A program made the translations under genes and the position numbers. The notes beneath the pieces are model-generated. The model worked only from the letters and a program-made list of their open reading frames with translations. It searched no databases and was not told where the DNA came from. Shown here piece after piece: positions 1-8,827 of a DNA stretch of 64,000 bases; within the stretch, counting starts at the first letter, position 1, and every line of letters begins with the position of its first letter. The DNA is from Paraburkholderia phenazinium (lineage in GTDB: Bacteria; Pseudomonadota; Gammaproteobacteria; Burkholderiales; Burkholderiaceae). Location: contig NZ_FSRU01000002.1 in the NCBI RefSeq assembly GCF_900142845.1, positions 1,736,001 through 1,800,000 on the forward strand, given 5' to 3'.

Positions 1-985
1 GCGTCAGGATCACCAGGGCAACGCCAACGCCGATGCCGGTCATGCGGCTGGTGAGATCGATAGGATCCCAGATGGCCTTGCCGTAGATCACCACGGTGGC
101 CGAGGTCACCACCACGGAGATCACCGAGAGCAAGGCCATCGGCGCCGGCAGGCCGATCGACTGGCCGATGATCTGATCGCGCTGCGAACGGGCAAAGCGC
201 GTGAAGTCAGGAATGTTCAGCGCGAGCGTGGCCCAGAAGCCGACCATCGCGGTCAGCCCAGGCCAGAAGGTCACCCAGAACAGCCCCTCCTTCTTGCCGC
301 CGGCCACGAACTGCGACGGCGCCGACAGCATCGAACCGATCCCGCCGGCCTTCGAGGTGGCCCACCAGACGAGCGCGATACACATCACCACCTTGATCGG
401 CGCGGACCAGCTTTCGAGCCAGCGGATCGAATCCGTGCCGTGCACGATGAAGTAAATCTGCAGGGCCCAGAAGACGAGAAAGCACGCCAGTTGTCCGAGC
501 GAAATATCGAGGAGCGGCAACGCGTCGCCATGCAGCGCATTGCCGGTGAGGATATTGAGCAGCGTGTAGATGGCGCTGCCGCCGAGCCAGGTTTGAATCC
601 CATACCAGCCGCACGCCACGATCGCCCGCAGCATGGCGGGCAGTTTGGCCCCCTGGGTGCCGAACGAAGAGCGCACCAGCACCGCATACGGAATGCCGTG
701 CTTGGCGCCCGCATGGCCGATCAGCAGCATCGGCACCAGCACGATCAGGTTGCCGAGCAGCACGGTCACCACCGCCTGCCACGGCGACATGCCCTGCTCC
801 GTCAAGCCGGCCGCAAGCATGTAGGACGCGATATTCATGACCATCCCCACCCACAGCGCCGCGAAGTGATACCACTTCCACGTGCGCTGCGCGACACCGG
901 TTGGAGCCAGGTCGTCGTTGTAAAGACTACTGCTTTGCGCGCCGGCCGCTAGCTGCGGATCGACGGGTTGCGCGGTCTGCTTCAT
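1..985 (-). CDS. NCS1-family nucleobase:cation symporter (5' part, runs off left edge)
   Basis: An ATG at 985 opens a frame that stays open to base 1, giving about 328 codons of a family usually 450-500 residues long; the 3' end lies outside the window. The product is very hydrophobic with repeated membrane helices. It carries features of NCS1 permeases (allantoin, hydantoin, uracil): an N-terminal WKWYHFAALWVGM stretch, a GNLIVLVPMLLIGHAGAKHG loop and ASYML. It follows preA by 58 bases on the same strand, as the fourth gene of the pyrimidine operon, so uptake of uracil, dihydropyrimidine or hydantoin is the likely role. The exact substrate is inference. A dihydropyrimidinase gene, absent here, would be expected just beyond the left edge. 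Confidence 0.88.
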   Translation of the reverse strand, partial: MKQTAQPVDPQLAAGAQSSSLYNDDLAPTGVAQRTWKWYHFAALWVGMVMNIASYMLAAGLTEQGMSPWQAVVTVLLGNLIVLVPMLLIGHAGAKHGIPYAVLVRSSFGTQGAKLPAMLRAIVACGWYGIQTWLGGSAIYTLLNILTGNALHGDALPLLDISLGQLACFLVFWALQIYFIVHGTDSIRWLESWSAPIKVVMCIALVWWATSKAGGIGSMLSAPSQFVAGGKKEGLFWVTFWPGLTAMVGFWATLALNIPDFTRFARSQRDQIIGQSIGLPAPMALLSVISVVVTSATVVIYGKAIWDPIDLTSRMTGIGVGVALVILT

Positions 986-1043
986 TGAATGATCTCCAAG
1001 TCGTCGTTGCTTCGCTTAGGCCTGCGCATCTTCTGGGAATGCG

Positions 1044-2351
1044 TCAGGCCGCCTTTGCAGTGGCCTGCGGTGCCGCTTCCGGCGCGCCTGCATCCACGCG
1101 CGCCGGGTTGTTCGGATGAGTGGTCCAGTTCGCGTACTCGCCGGCGTCGACACGTTCCATCGTGATGCACTGCTCGACCGGGCAGACGTGCATGCATAAG
1201 TTACACCCGACACATTCGGAGTCCACCACTTCAAAATGCCGGACGCCATCCTTTTCGCGCGTAATGGCCTGGTGCGAGGTGTCTTCGCAGGCGATATGGC
1301 ACAGCCCGCACTGGATGCACTTGTCCTGATCGATGCGCGCCTTGATGTCGTACTTGAGATTCAGGTACTTCCAGTCCGTGACGTTGGGTACGGCGCGGCC
1401 GCGAATCTCGTCGAGCGTGGCGTAGCCTTTCTCGTCCATCCAGTTCGACAGGCCGTCGGTCAGGTCCGAGACGATCCGAAAGCCGTAGTGCATCGCCGCC
1501 GTACAGACCTGCACGCTACCCGCACCCAGCACGATGAATTCCGCCGCATCGCGCCATGTCGAAATGCCGCCGATGCCGGAGATCGGCAGCCCCGGCGTTT
1601 CGACGTCGCGCGCGATTTCCGCCACCATGTTCAGCGCAATCGGCTTGACGGCCGGGCCGCAGTAGCCTCCGTGCGTGCCCTTGCCATCCACGATCGGCAT
1701 GGGCGCCATCACATCCAGATCCACGCCGACGATCGAGTTGATCGTGTTGATCAGCGACACGCCATCGGCGCCGCCCTTATAGGCCGCGCGCGAGCCTGTG
1801 CGGATATCGCTGATGTTGGGCGTGAGCTTGACGAGGCACGGCAGCTTCGTGCCCTCCTTGACCCAGCGCGTGACCATCTCCACGTATTCGGGCACCTGTC
1901 CCACTGCGGCGCCCATGCCGCGCTCGCTCATGCCGTGCGGGCAACCGAAGTTCAGTTCCACCGCATCGGCGCCGGTGTCTTCGACGAGCGGCAGGATCCA
2001 CTTCCAGTCGCGTTCGTTGCACGGCACCATCAGCGAAACGATCAGCGCGCGATCCGGCCAGTCGCGCTTGACCTGGGCGATCTCGCGCAGGTTGACGTCG
2101 AGCGGCCGGTCGGTGATCAGCTCGATATTGTTCAGGCCTGCGATACGTTGGCCGTTCCATTGCACCGCGCCGTAGCGCGAGCTGACGTTGACCACATGCG
2201 GGTCGAGACCGAGGGTTTTCCACACCACCCCGCCCCAGCCTGCTTCGAAAGCGCGGTTGACGTTATAGGCCTTGTCGGTCGGCGGCGCGGACGCGAGCCA
2301 GAAGGGATTCGGCGACGTGATGCCGGCAATCGTACAGCGCAGATCGGCCAT
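1044..2351 (-). CDS. preA: NAD-dependent dihydropyrimidine dehydrogenase, catalytic subunit PreA
   Basis: 435 residues. The N-terminal two thirds is the FMN-binding TIM barrel of the dihydroorotate/dihydropyrimidine dehydrogenase family, with NFGCPHGMSERGMG around the active-site loop and GADGVSLINTINS. The C-terminal region holds two 4Fe-4S motifs, CIQCGLCHIAC near residue 345 and CVGCNLCMHVCPVEQC near 380, matching the ferredoxin-like tail of PreA. With PreT it reduces uracil and thymine to the 5,6-dihydro forms with NADH, in the cytoplasm. The start is well placed: AAGGAG lies 7 bases before the ATG. preT is 71 bases upstream and the NCS1 permease 58 bases downstream. The last 25 residues are an Ala/Pro-rich tail. 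Confidence 0.96.
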   Translation of the reverse strand: MADLRCTIAGITSPNPFWLASAPPTDKAYNVNRAFEAGWGGVVWKTLGLDPHVVNVSSRYGAVQWNGQRIAGLNNIELITDRPLDVNLREIAQVKRDWPDRALIVSLMVPCNERDWKWILPLVEDTGADAVELNFGCPHGMSERGMGAAVGQVPEYVEMVTRWVKEGTKLPCLVKLTPNISDIRTGSRAAYKGGADGVSLINTINSIVGVDLDVMAPMPIVDGKGTHGGYCGPAVKPIALNMVAEIARDVETPGLPISGIGGISTWRDAAEFIVLGAGSVQVCTAAMHYGFRIVSDLTDGLSNWMDEKGYATLDEIRGRAVPNVTDWKYLNLKYDIKARIDQDKCIQCGLCHIACEDTSHQAITREKDGVRHFEVVDSECVGCNLCMHVCPVEQCITMERVDAGEYANWTTHPNNPARVDAGAPEAAPQATAKAA

Positions 2352-2422
2352 GTTCGGCTCCTTGGGGACTCTGTTTTATCGTGATTTCGGATGTTCAGTT
2401 TGGGCGTGGCGTCCGTTACGCG

Positions 2423-3769
2423 TTAAGCGGCCTTGATCGCCGTACGGGCAAAGTGAGCGTCGATGGCGGCGGCGGCCTGCTTGCCGTCCTGCACCGCCTG
2501 CACCGTCAGATCGACCCCGCCCGTCGCGGCGCAATCGCCGCCCGCCCACACATCCGGCAATGAGGTCTGTCCGTTTGCCTCGACGGCAATCCGGCTGCCG
2601 TCGAGCGTCAGCAACTCATGCTCCACGCCCACCGCCACCAACGTCTGGCCGATCGCCTTCAGCACCATGTCCGCCTCCACCACGAAACGTTCCGTGCCTT
2701 CCGCCGACGTACGCTCGAATTCGACGCCCGTGACATTGCCGTCACCGCCGGTTAGCCGCAGCGGCTTCGCATGCGTAATCAGCGTGACACCCTGGCTCTG
2801 CGCGAACTCGCGTTCGGCCCACGTGGCGCTCATCGTTTCCACGCCGCGGCGATAGACCATCGTCACGCTCGTTGCGCCCAGCTTGTGGCTTTGCACGGCC
2901 GCGTCCACGGCCGTATTGCCGCCGCCGATCACGACGACGCGGCGTCCCACCGGCACGGTGGCGAGATCGCTCGCCTGACGCACCTGCTCGATGAAATCCA
3001 CGGCGTTCAGCACCCCGCCGAGGTCTTCGCCTGCCAGCGCCAACTCGCGCACACCGGTGAGGCCAAGCGCCAGAAACACCGCGTCATGCTGCTTGCGCAG
3101 CGCGTCGAGCGTCACGTCGCGTCCGAGCGCCACACCGTGTTCGATTTCAATGCCGCCCACCGAGCACAGCCACGCCACTTCGCGCTGGGCAAAATCGTCG
3201 ACGGTCTTGTACGCCGCGATGCCGTATTCGTTAAGGCCTCCTGCCTTCGCGCGAGCGTCGTAGATCGTCACGCGATGACCGGCGAGCGCGAGGCGATGCG
3301 CGCATGCCAGACCCGCCGGCCCCGCGCCGACCACCGCAACGTGACGGCCCGTGTCCGCCGCGCGCCTGAAGAGCTCGACGCCCTGCGCCATGGCCCAATC
3401 CGTCGCATGACGTTGCAGCGCGCCGATTGCCACCGGCTTTTCGTCCTGATGGTTGCGCACGCATGCACCTTCACACAGGATCTCGGTCGGGCAAACGCGC
3501 GCACACATGCCACCCAGCGGATTCGCCGAGAGAATGTCCACGGCCGCGCCCTTCAGATTGCCGTTGCCGATCTTGCGGATGAAACTGGGAATGTCGATCT
3601 GCGTCGGGCACGCCTGAATGCACGGCGCGTCGTAGCAGTAATGGCAACGGCTCGCCGCCACCGCTGCGGCGGCCGGGTCGAGCAAGGGCGCGATGTCGGC
3701 GAATTCGCAGGAGAGCTGCTCGGGCGACAGGCGCTGCGGGGCAATGTCGCCGGTATGCTTGATGGCCAT
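2423..3769 (-). CDS. preT: NAD-dependent dihydropyrimidine dehydrogenase, flavoprotein subunit PreT
   Basis: 448 residues. The order is an N-terminal cysteine-rich Fe-S region (CHYCYDAPCIQACPTQ, then CARVCPTEILCEGAC), a first dinucleotide fold with VAVVGAGPAGLACAHRL, and a second with VVVIGGGNTAVDAA, ending in the WAGGDCAATGG motif of glutamate-synthase-beta-like reductases. It takes electrons from NAD(P)H and passes them to PreA. I chose the ATG at 3769 because AGGAAGGA stands directly upstream and MAIKHTGDIAP begins the conserved protein. A longer in-frame start at 3853 would add a basic, non-conserved leader. A 191-base gap separates it from the hydrolase gene upstream; it contains a short CTGCGC/GCGCAG hairpin near 3813-3828. 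Confidence 0.95.
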   Translation of the reverse strand: MAIKHTGDIAPQRLSPEQLSCEFADIAPLLDPAAAAVAASRCHYCYDAPCIQACPTQIDIPSFIRKIGNGNLKGAAVDILSANPLGGMCARVCPTEILCEGACVRNHQDEKPVAIGALQRHATDWAMAQGVELFRRAADTGRHVAVVGAGPAGLACAHRLALAGHRVTIYDARAKAGGLNEYGIAAYKTVDDFAQREVAWLCSVGGIEIEHGVALGRDVTLDALRKQHDAVFLALGLTGVRELALAGEDLGGVLNAVDFIEQVRQASDLATVPVGRRVVVIGGGNTAVDAAVQSHKLGATSVTMVYRRGVETMSATWAEREFAQSQGVTLITHAKPLRLTGGDGNVTGVEFERTSAEGTERFVVEADMVLKAIGQTLVAVGVEHELLTLDGSRIAVEANGQTSLPDVWAGGDCAATGGVDLTVQAVQDGKQAAAAIDAHFARTAIKAA

Positions 3770-3960
3770 ACACGTTCCTTCCTGAATGTGAGGACGTAGC
3801 CGTGCCCGCCGGCTGCGCTCGCGCGCAGTCGGGACGGCTTGTTTTACAGGCAATACGGTCAGGCTTTTTCTAAAGGCACCCGGCTCGGCTCAATACGCGC
3901 ACTCCAACACATAGACCCAGCGCGCGGCCCCGAACAGGCGCCCTTGTCACCCTTGCAAGT

Positions 3961-5241
3961 TCATGAAGCCGGTTCGCAGGCACGCTCCAGCATGGCGTGC
4001 AGCAACACGTTGGCGCCCGCCTCGATCCATTCGAGCGTGGCGTCCTCGATCTCGTTGTGACTGATGCCGTCCACGCACGGCACGAACACCATCGAAGTCG
4101 GCGCGACCTGCGACAGATAGCAGGCATCGTGGCCCGCACCCGATACCATGTCGCGATGCGGATAGCCAAAGCGCTGCGCGGCGGCGCGTACCGACTTCAC
4201 ACAGGCGGCGTCGAAAGCGACCGGGGCGTAATAGAAAATCTGTTCGAGCGCGGTCTCGAGACCAATGCCGCTCGCGATCCGTTCAACGCCTTCGCGCAGC
4301 GCCGCGTCCATCTTCGCCAGCACCGCGTCGTCCGGATGACGGAAGTCCACGGTGAAGAACACGCGGCCCGGAATCACGTTGCGTGAGTTCGGGTACACCT
4401 GCATCATGCCGACCGTCGCGCAGCCAAACGGCGCGTTGTCGAGCCCGATGCGATTGACCAGATCGACCACCCGCGCCGCGCCGAGCAACGCGTCGCGACG
4501 GCGCGGCATGGGCGTGGGGCCCGCGTGCGCTTCCTGGCCGGTTAGCGTGATTTCGTACCAGCGCTGTCCTTGTGCGTCCGTCACGACACCGATGGTCTTG
4601 TGTTCCGCTTCGAGAATCGGCCCCTGTTCGATATGCAGTTCGAACGCGGCATGCAAGGGCCGGCCGCCGCACGGCAGATCGCCCGCATAGCCGATACGCT
4701 CGAGTTCCTCGCCGATCGTCTTGCCGTCCACGTCCTTGCGCGACAGGCCGTACTCCAGAGAGAACACGCCCGCGAACACGCCTGAGGCCACCATCGCCGG
4801 GGCGAAGCGCGAGCCTTCCTCGTTGGTCCAGATCACCACTTCGACCGGATGCTCGGTCTCGATGTCATGATCGTTCAGACTCCGAATCACTTCGAGCCCG
4901 CCCAGCACGCCGTAGATGCCGTCGAAACGGCCGCCGGTGGGCTGCGAATCCGCATGCGAGCCGGTCATCACCGGCAGCGCGTTCGGGTTGCGCCCGGCCC
5001 GGCGCATGAAGACATTGCCCATCTGATCCACCGTGACCGTGCAGCCCGCCTCCTTCGCCCAGCTCACGATCAGGTCGCGCCCTTGCTTGTCGAGATCGGT
5101 CAGCGCCAGGCGGCAAACACCGCCCTTAGGGGTTGCGCCGATCCTCGCCATCGTCATCAGGCTGTCCCACAGACGCTTGCCGTCGACCTTGATCGACGTA
5201 TCGGGTTCAGCATGCTTTAACGCCTCGGATACCGCGTTCAT
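3961..5241 (-). CDS. Zn-dependent M20-family amidohydrolase (beta-ureidopropionase / N-carbamoyl amino acid hydrolase type)
   Basis: 426 residues of the HyuC/AmaB/allantoate amidohydrolase branch of peptidase family M20. Visible motifs are TGSHADSQPTGGRFDG and TNEEGSRFAPAM (metal ligands), ELHIEQGPILE, AHAGPTPM in the lid domain, and SGAGHDACYLS near the C-terminus. As first gene of an operon with preT and preA, the best inference is hydrolysis of N-carbamoyl-beta-alanine (or beta-aminoisobutyrate) to the beta-amino acid, CO2 and ammonia, the last step of reductive pyrimidine degradation. Family members with other carbamoyl substrates cannot be excluded by sequence. AAAGGAG precedes the ATG by 8 bases. 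Expression is probably controlled from the 359-base divergent region shared with the TetR gene. Confidence 0.9.
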   Translation of the reverse strand: MNAVSEALKHAEPDTSIKVDGKRLWDSLMTMARIGATPKGGVCRLALTDLDKQGRDLIVSWAKEAGCTVTVDQMGNVFMRRAGRNPNALPVMTGSHADSQPTGGRFDGIYGVLGGLEVIRSLNDHDIETEHPVEVVIWTNEEGSRFAPAMVASGVFAGVFSLEYGLSRKDVDGKTIGEELERIGYAGDLPCGGRPLHAAFELHIEQGPILEAEHKTIGVVTDAQGQRWYEITLTGQEAHAGPTPMPRRRDALLGAARVVDLVNRIGLDNAPFGCATVGMMQVYPNSRNVIPGRVFFTVDFRHPDDAVLAKMDAALREGVERIASGIGLETALEQIFYYAPVAFDAACVKSVRAAAQRFGYPHRDMVSGAGHDACYLSQVAPTSMVFVPCVDGISHNEIEDATLEWIEAGANVLLHAMLERACEPAS

Positions 5242-5324
5242 TCGTCTCGCTCCTTTCGATCAATCCAGACGCCCTGCGCGCCCTAAAGAAACTGGTGCAT
5301 CTCCGGCGGATTCTGGGGCGTTTT

Positions 5325-5341
5325 CGCACGGCTAAGGTGCA
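5325..5341. promoter_or_regulatory. Weak NtrC-like dyad upstream of pyrimidine operon
   Basis: The 17 bases match the enterobacterial NtrC consensus (TGCACCA, three bases, TGGTGCA) at 10 of 14 defined positions; the right arm is nearly perfect (AGGTGCA). A further half-site TGGTGCA lies at 5293-5299. NtrC control would suit a nitrogen-scavenging pathway, as for the E. coli rut operon. No sigma-54 promoter accompanies it here, so chance remains a real alternative. Confidence 0.3.
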
Positions 5342-5407
5342 CACCCTAAGCCGATTCACACGCACTCGACAGAGGGCTAACCCTGGGGGGCCGGCCGCTC
5401 CTCCAAT

Positions 5408-5425
5408 CCTGTCCAGTTGGACAGG
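5408..5425. promoter_or_regulatory. RutR-like operator palindrome
   Basis: Two perfect 8-base arms, CCTGTCCA and TGGACAGG, flank a 2-base spacer. The E. coli RutR consensus is TTGACCA, two bases, TGGTCAA. The site shares the spacing and five of seven bases in each arm, including the inner CCA/TGG. It sits midway between the pyrimidine operon and the divergent RutR-like regulator gene, so it is probably the regulator's operator. Assignment is inference from architecture and position. Confidence 0.7.
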
Positions 5426-5600
5426 TTGTAGCCGATTAACTCCGCCAAATCAATGCCTTTCGTACGCTGCGATACAGAGCGAGAAACGTGCCATTGCAGC
5501 GCAGCATGTCGCTTCAGCGTGATTCGATTGAGCGTGTCCGCAGCGGCGCAAACGACTAGAATGAAGCGCGACGCGGCATGCGCGCCGCGCGAGGCCAACA

Positions 5601-6290
5601 ATGAGACACGACGAAGTGGCAGCCGAGATTGCTGAAAACGACGAGACGCCCACGCCTTTGCGGCGGCGCAAGGCGCACATTCGCGAATCGAACGAGGCCC
5701 ATCTGCTGGCCTGCGCGGAAGCCGTATTCGCCGAGCGCGGTCTGGAAGGCACCAGCACGGCGATGATCGCCGAACGGGCCGGCTTGCCGAAAGCCAACCT
5801 GCATTACTACTTCCCTACGAAGCTCGCGCTGTATCGCCGGGTGCTCGAAGACCTGTTCGAGGACTGGCATCGCGCGGCGGATACCTTCGAGGGCAGCGAC
5901 GATCCGGTGGAAGCGATCAGCGGCTACGTGCGGGCGAAAATGGAATTGTCGCGACGGCGGCCGCTCGGCTCGAAGGTGTGGGCCAACGAGATCATCCACG
6001 GCGCGGAGCATATGCAGGACATCCTCACGCAGCGCGTGAAGCCCTGGCTCGACAGCCGCGTCACGGTCATCGACGACTGGATCGCGCGCGGTCTGCTCGC
6101 GCCCGTCAACGCGCAGACGCTCATGTACATGATCTGGGCGACCACGCAGCACTACGCGGATTTCGATGCGCAGATTCTCGCGCTGGGCGGCAAGCGTGCG
6201 CTGACGCAGAAGGCCTTCGACGCGTCGACTGAAGAAGTGGTGCAACTGGTAATACGCGCGTGCGGTGCGGTGTCGCCGGCGCGCGGTTGA
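5601..6290 (+). CDS. RutR-like TetR-family transcriptional regulator
   Basis: 229 residues. A TetR DNA-binding domain spans about residues 25-80: IRESNEAHLLACAEAVFAE, then the helix-turn-helix TSTAMIAERAGLPKANLHYY. The C-terminal ligand domain (DPVEAISGYVRAKMELSRRRP, SKVWANEIIHGA, WATTQHYADF) is of the YcdC/RutR type. RutR of E. coli binds uracil and thymine and controls pyrimidine degradation. Here the gene is divergent from preT/preA genes and a RutR-like palindrome lies between them, so it is very probably the local pyrimidine-responsive regulator. An N-terminal extension of about 20 acidic residues precedes the usual start; GAGG about 5 bases before the ATG supports it modestly. Confidence 0.9.
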   Translation: MRHDEVAAEIAENDETPTPLRRRKAHIRESNEAHLLACAEAVFAERGLEGTSTAMIAERAGLPKANLHYYFPTKLALYRRVLEDLFEDWHRAADTFEGSDDPVEAISGYVRAKMELSRRRPLGSKVWANEIIHGAEHMQDILTQRVKPWLDSRVTVIDDWIARGLLAPVNAQTLMYMIWATTQHYADFDAQILALGGKRALTQKAFDASTEEVVQLVIRACGAVSPARG

Positions 6291-6376
6291 ACTGCGGGCC
6301 CTGACCCGCGTCGTTTCGATTCGTCTATCGATACCCTCTTCGCGTTTTCCATCGCGCGAGTCACTCCAGGTGGTCC

Positions 6377-7246
6377 ATGCACAATCCGGCAGCACCCGTA
6401 AGCGCCAATGCCGTAATGAACGCAACGACAAGCCAATTCGCCATGCTCGACGCCACCGTTACGCACGACGCCCTGCGGATCGAATACCAGTGGCTCAACG
6501 CCGCGCCAAGCGCTGCGCCGCTCGCCGTGTTTCTGCACGAGGGGCTAGGCTCGATAGCCATGTGGCGCGAGTGGCCACAACAGCTCTGCGATCAGCTCGG
6601 CATGCGCGGCCTCGTTTATTCGCGGCCCGGCTATGGACGTTCGACGCCGCGGCCTCATGACGTTGTCTGGCCGGTCGATTATCTGGCCATTCAGGCGCGC
6701 GAGATTTTGCCGGCGCTACTGGACACGCTCGGCGTCGATGCCGCGCAACGCAAGCGCATGTGGTTGATCGGCCACAGCGACGGCGGTTCGATCGCGCTGC
6801 ACTATGCGGCCTTGTTTCCGGATCAACTGGCAGGCGCCGTCGTCGTCGCGCCGCATGTGTTTGTCGAAGACATCTCGTTGCAGGGGATCGCGCAGACCAG
6901 GACCGCTTACGAGGAAACCGAGTTGCGCGAGCGGCTTAGCCGCTATCACGACGATGTCGATTCGGCGTTTTACGGCTGGAGCGATATCTGGTCAAGCCCG
7001 GCGTTCAGAACCTGGAACATGGTCGACGCACTGCGCGCGATTCGCTGCCCCTTGTTCGCCGTGCAGGGCCATGACGATCACTACGGCACCATGGCCCATC
7101 TCGACGCCATTGCCAGGCAGGTACCGCACGCGCAGCTTGCGAAGCTCGTTGCGTGCGGACACTCGCCGCATCGCGATGCCCCTGATGCGCTGAACGCGGC
7201 GATTACTTCGTTTGTCGCAGCGCGGCGCGCAACGAAGCGCGATTGA
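6377..7246 (+). CDS. alpha/beta hydrolase-fold protein
   Basis: 289 residues, typical length for the fold. The oxyanion-hole strand is FLHEGLGSIAMWREWP. The nucleophile elbow is WLIGHSDGGSIAL (Gly-His-Ser-Asp-Gly), followed by VVVAPHVFVED. The acid is probably in FAVQGHDDHYG and the histidine in VACGHSPHRDAPD. No signal peptide is seen, so it should be cytoplasmic. AGGTGG stands 3 bases before the ATG. It starts 86 bases after the RutR-like gene on the same strand and may be cotranscribed, but nothing ties it to pyrimidine breakdown. Ester or C-C bond hydrolysis is the family range; the substrate is unknown. Confidence 0.85.
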   Translation: MHNPAAPVSANAVMNATTSQFAMLDATVTHDALRIEYQWLNAAPSAAPLAVFLHEGLGSIAMWREWPQQLCDQLGMRGLVYSRPGYGRSTPRPHDVVWPVDYLAIQAREILPALLDTLGVDAAQRKRMWLIGHSDGGSIALHYAALFPDQLAGAVVVAPHVFVEDISLQGIAQTRTAYEETELRERLSRYHDDVDSAFYGWSDIWSSPAFRTWNMVDALRAIRCPLFAVQGHDDHYGTMAHLDAIARQVPHAQLAKLVACGHSPHRDAPDALNAAITSFVAARRATKRD

Positions 7247-7327
7247 GGCGAACGAGCCTGAACACCCTGTCTGAGCCGCCAACCCCGGAGCGCATCGTCG
7301 GCCAACCACCGCATGCGCCCCGCCGGC

Positions 7328-8695
7328 TCAGATCACCGCCGAGAGTCCCAACGTCAGCACCAGCGCAGTCAACGAGATGATCGTCTCGCAGACCGTCCAC
7401 GTTTTGAAGGTCTGCGGCACCGTCATACCGAAGTACTCCTTCACAAGCCAGAAGCCGCCGTCGTTCACATGCGAGAGAATCAGCGAACCGGCACCTGTGG
7501 CAAGCACCAGCAATTCTGGACGGACCCCGCCTGTGCTCGCTGCGGCGGCCGCGATCGGAGCAATGATGCCCGCGGCGGTAGCCATCGCCACCGTGGCCGA
7601 ACCTGTCGCCACACGAATGAGTGCCGCTACCAGCCACGCCAGAATCAGGAGCGGCACGTGCGCGCCGGTCGCCACATCGACGATCGCCTTCGACGCGCCG
7701 CTATCGATCAGGATGCGCCCAAAGCCCGCGCCGGCTCCCACCACCAGCGTGATGCCGGCGGTCGGCGCCAGGCACTCGTTGGTAAACTTCAGGATCTGCT
7801 CGCGACCGAAACCGCGCGCCGTCCCGAACGTATAGAAACTCAGCAGCACCGCCAGCAGCAGCGCCATGTCCGGGTGGCCGATCAGATGCAGGACGTTGTT
7901 CGCAGTGGACTTGACCGGCACGATCAGGTCGGCCCAACTCCCCACCAGCATCAAGAGGACGGGCAGCAGCACCGTCAGTAACGTGATGCCGAAGCCCGGC
8001 AGTTGCTGCTGCGCGCGTTTGGCGTCCTGCTCGATGAACTGCTGCGCCATCGGGTTCACCCCTTCGAGCACCACGAAGCGGCTAATCAGCTTCGAAAACA
8101 GCGGTCCGGCCAGCGCGGCGGTCGGAATGCCGACAATCAGCGCATAGAAAATCGTGTGGCCGATATCCGCGTTGTACGCGGTCACCGCCAGCAACGCAGC
8201 CGGGTGCGGTGGAATCAGGCCGTGCACCACCGACAGTCCCGCCACCATCGGAATACCGACGCGGATCATCGACGTGCCGGTGCGTTGCGCCACGTTAAAG
8301 GCAATCGGAATCAGCAACACGAAGCCGACTTCGAAGAACACCGGCAGGCCGACGAGGAAAGCGATGCACATCATCGCCCAATGAACGTTCTTCGGTCCGA
8401 ACAGATCGATCAGCGTGCGGGCAATCCGTTCCGCTCCGCCCGATTCGGCCATCATTTTGCCGAGCATCGTGCCCAGACCGACCACGATGGCGATGTGACC
8501 GAGGGTGCCGCCCACGCCGGTTTCGAACGACTTGAGAATCGAGGTCATCGGCATGCCGACCGCGAGTGCCAACGCCACCGACACCAGCATCAACGTGATG
8601 AACGGATTCATCTTGAAGCGCGCGATCAGCACGACGAGCGCAATGATCGCAATCAATGCGTAGACGAGTAAAAGACTGCCTTGAACGGTCGCCAT
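7328..8695 (-). CDS. GntP-family proton symporter (gluconate or related organic acid permease)
   Basis: 455 residues, the usual size for GntP permeases, with about 12-14 predicted membrane helices. Family signatures include LGTMLGKMMAESGGAERIA, GLPVFFEVGFVLLIPI, HGLIPPHPAALLA and SHVNDGGFWLVKEYFG. The start at 8695 (MATVQGSLLL) is preceded by AGGAG; an upstream in-frame start would add an Arg-rich leader not seen in the family. It is the last of three minus-strand genes (SelA-like enzyme, porin, permease), so its substrate is probably the compound acted on by the SelA-like enzyme: gluconate, glucosaminate or a D-amino acid, since the family also includes the D-serine transporter DsdX. The exact substrate is inference. 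Confidence 0.92.
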   Translation of the reverse strand: MATVQGSLLLVYALIAIIALVVLIARFKMNPFITLMLVSVALALAVGMPMTSILKSFETGVGGTLGHIAIVVGLGTMLGKMMAESGGAERIARTLIDLFGPKNVHWAMMCIAFLVGLPVFFEVGFVLLIPIAFNVAQRTGTSMIRVGIPMVAGLSVVHGLIPPHPAALLAVTAYNADIGHTIFYALIVGIPTAALAGPLFSKLISRFVVLEGVNPMAQQFIEQDAKRAQQQLPGFGITLLTVLLPVLLMLVGSWADLIVPVKSTANNVLHLIGHPDMALLLAVLLSFYTFGTARGFGREQILKFTNECLAPTAGITLVVGAGAGFGRILIDSGASKAIVDVATGAHVPLLILAWLVAALIRVATGSATVAMATAAGIIAPIAAAAASTGGVRPELLVLATGAGSLILSHVNDGGFWLVKEYFGMTVPQTFKTWTVCETIISLTALVLTLGLSAVI

Positions 8696-8737
8696 CTGGG
8701 CTCCTGGGGAATAGAATCGGCCACGCGCAATACGCCA

Positions 8738-8757
8738 CGTGCCGCGCGTGCGGCACG
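8738..8757. terminator. Hairpin between porin and GntP permease
   Basis: An 8-base perfect stem (CGTGCCGC / GCGGCACG) with a 4-base loop lies in the 132-base gap between the porin stop and the permease start. There is no U-tract on either strand, so it may be a processing or attenuation structure rather than a full terminator. Confidence 0.4.
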
Positions 8758-8827
8758 CGCCATCGCTACGATGGGCGCGCCGCGTGGACCTGCCACGACA
8801 GGCGCGCAACACGGGTTCGCCGGGTGA

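Larger units (their letters stand above)
5242..5600. other. Divergent intergenic region, pyrimidine operon / RutR-like regulator
   Basis: This 359-base gap contains no credible gene. It separates the pyrimidine operon (minus strand) from the TetR gene (plus strand). Near its middle lies a perfect 8-base dyad at 5408-5425, annotated separately. A weaker NtrC-like dyad lies at 5325-5341, and a single TGGTGCA half-site at 5293-5299. I searched by eye for a sigma-54 promoter near the operon start and did not find one. Confidence 0.8.

Noticed and set aside
3770..3853. Longer N-terminus for PreT
   Set aside because: Adds a basic, non-conserved leader; AGGAAGGA and the conserved MAIKH start favour 3769.
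5242..5330. Sigma-54 promoter for the pyrimidine operon
   Set aside because: No GG-N10-GC element in the right orientation was found near the operon start.
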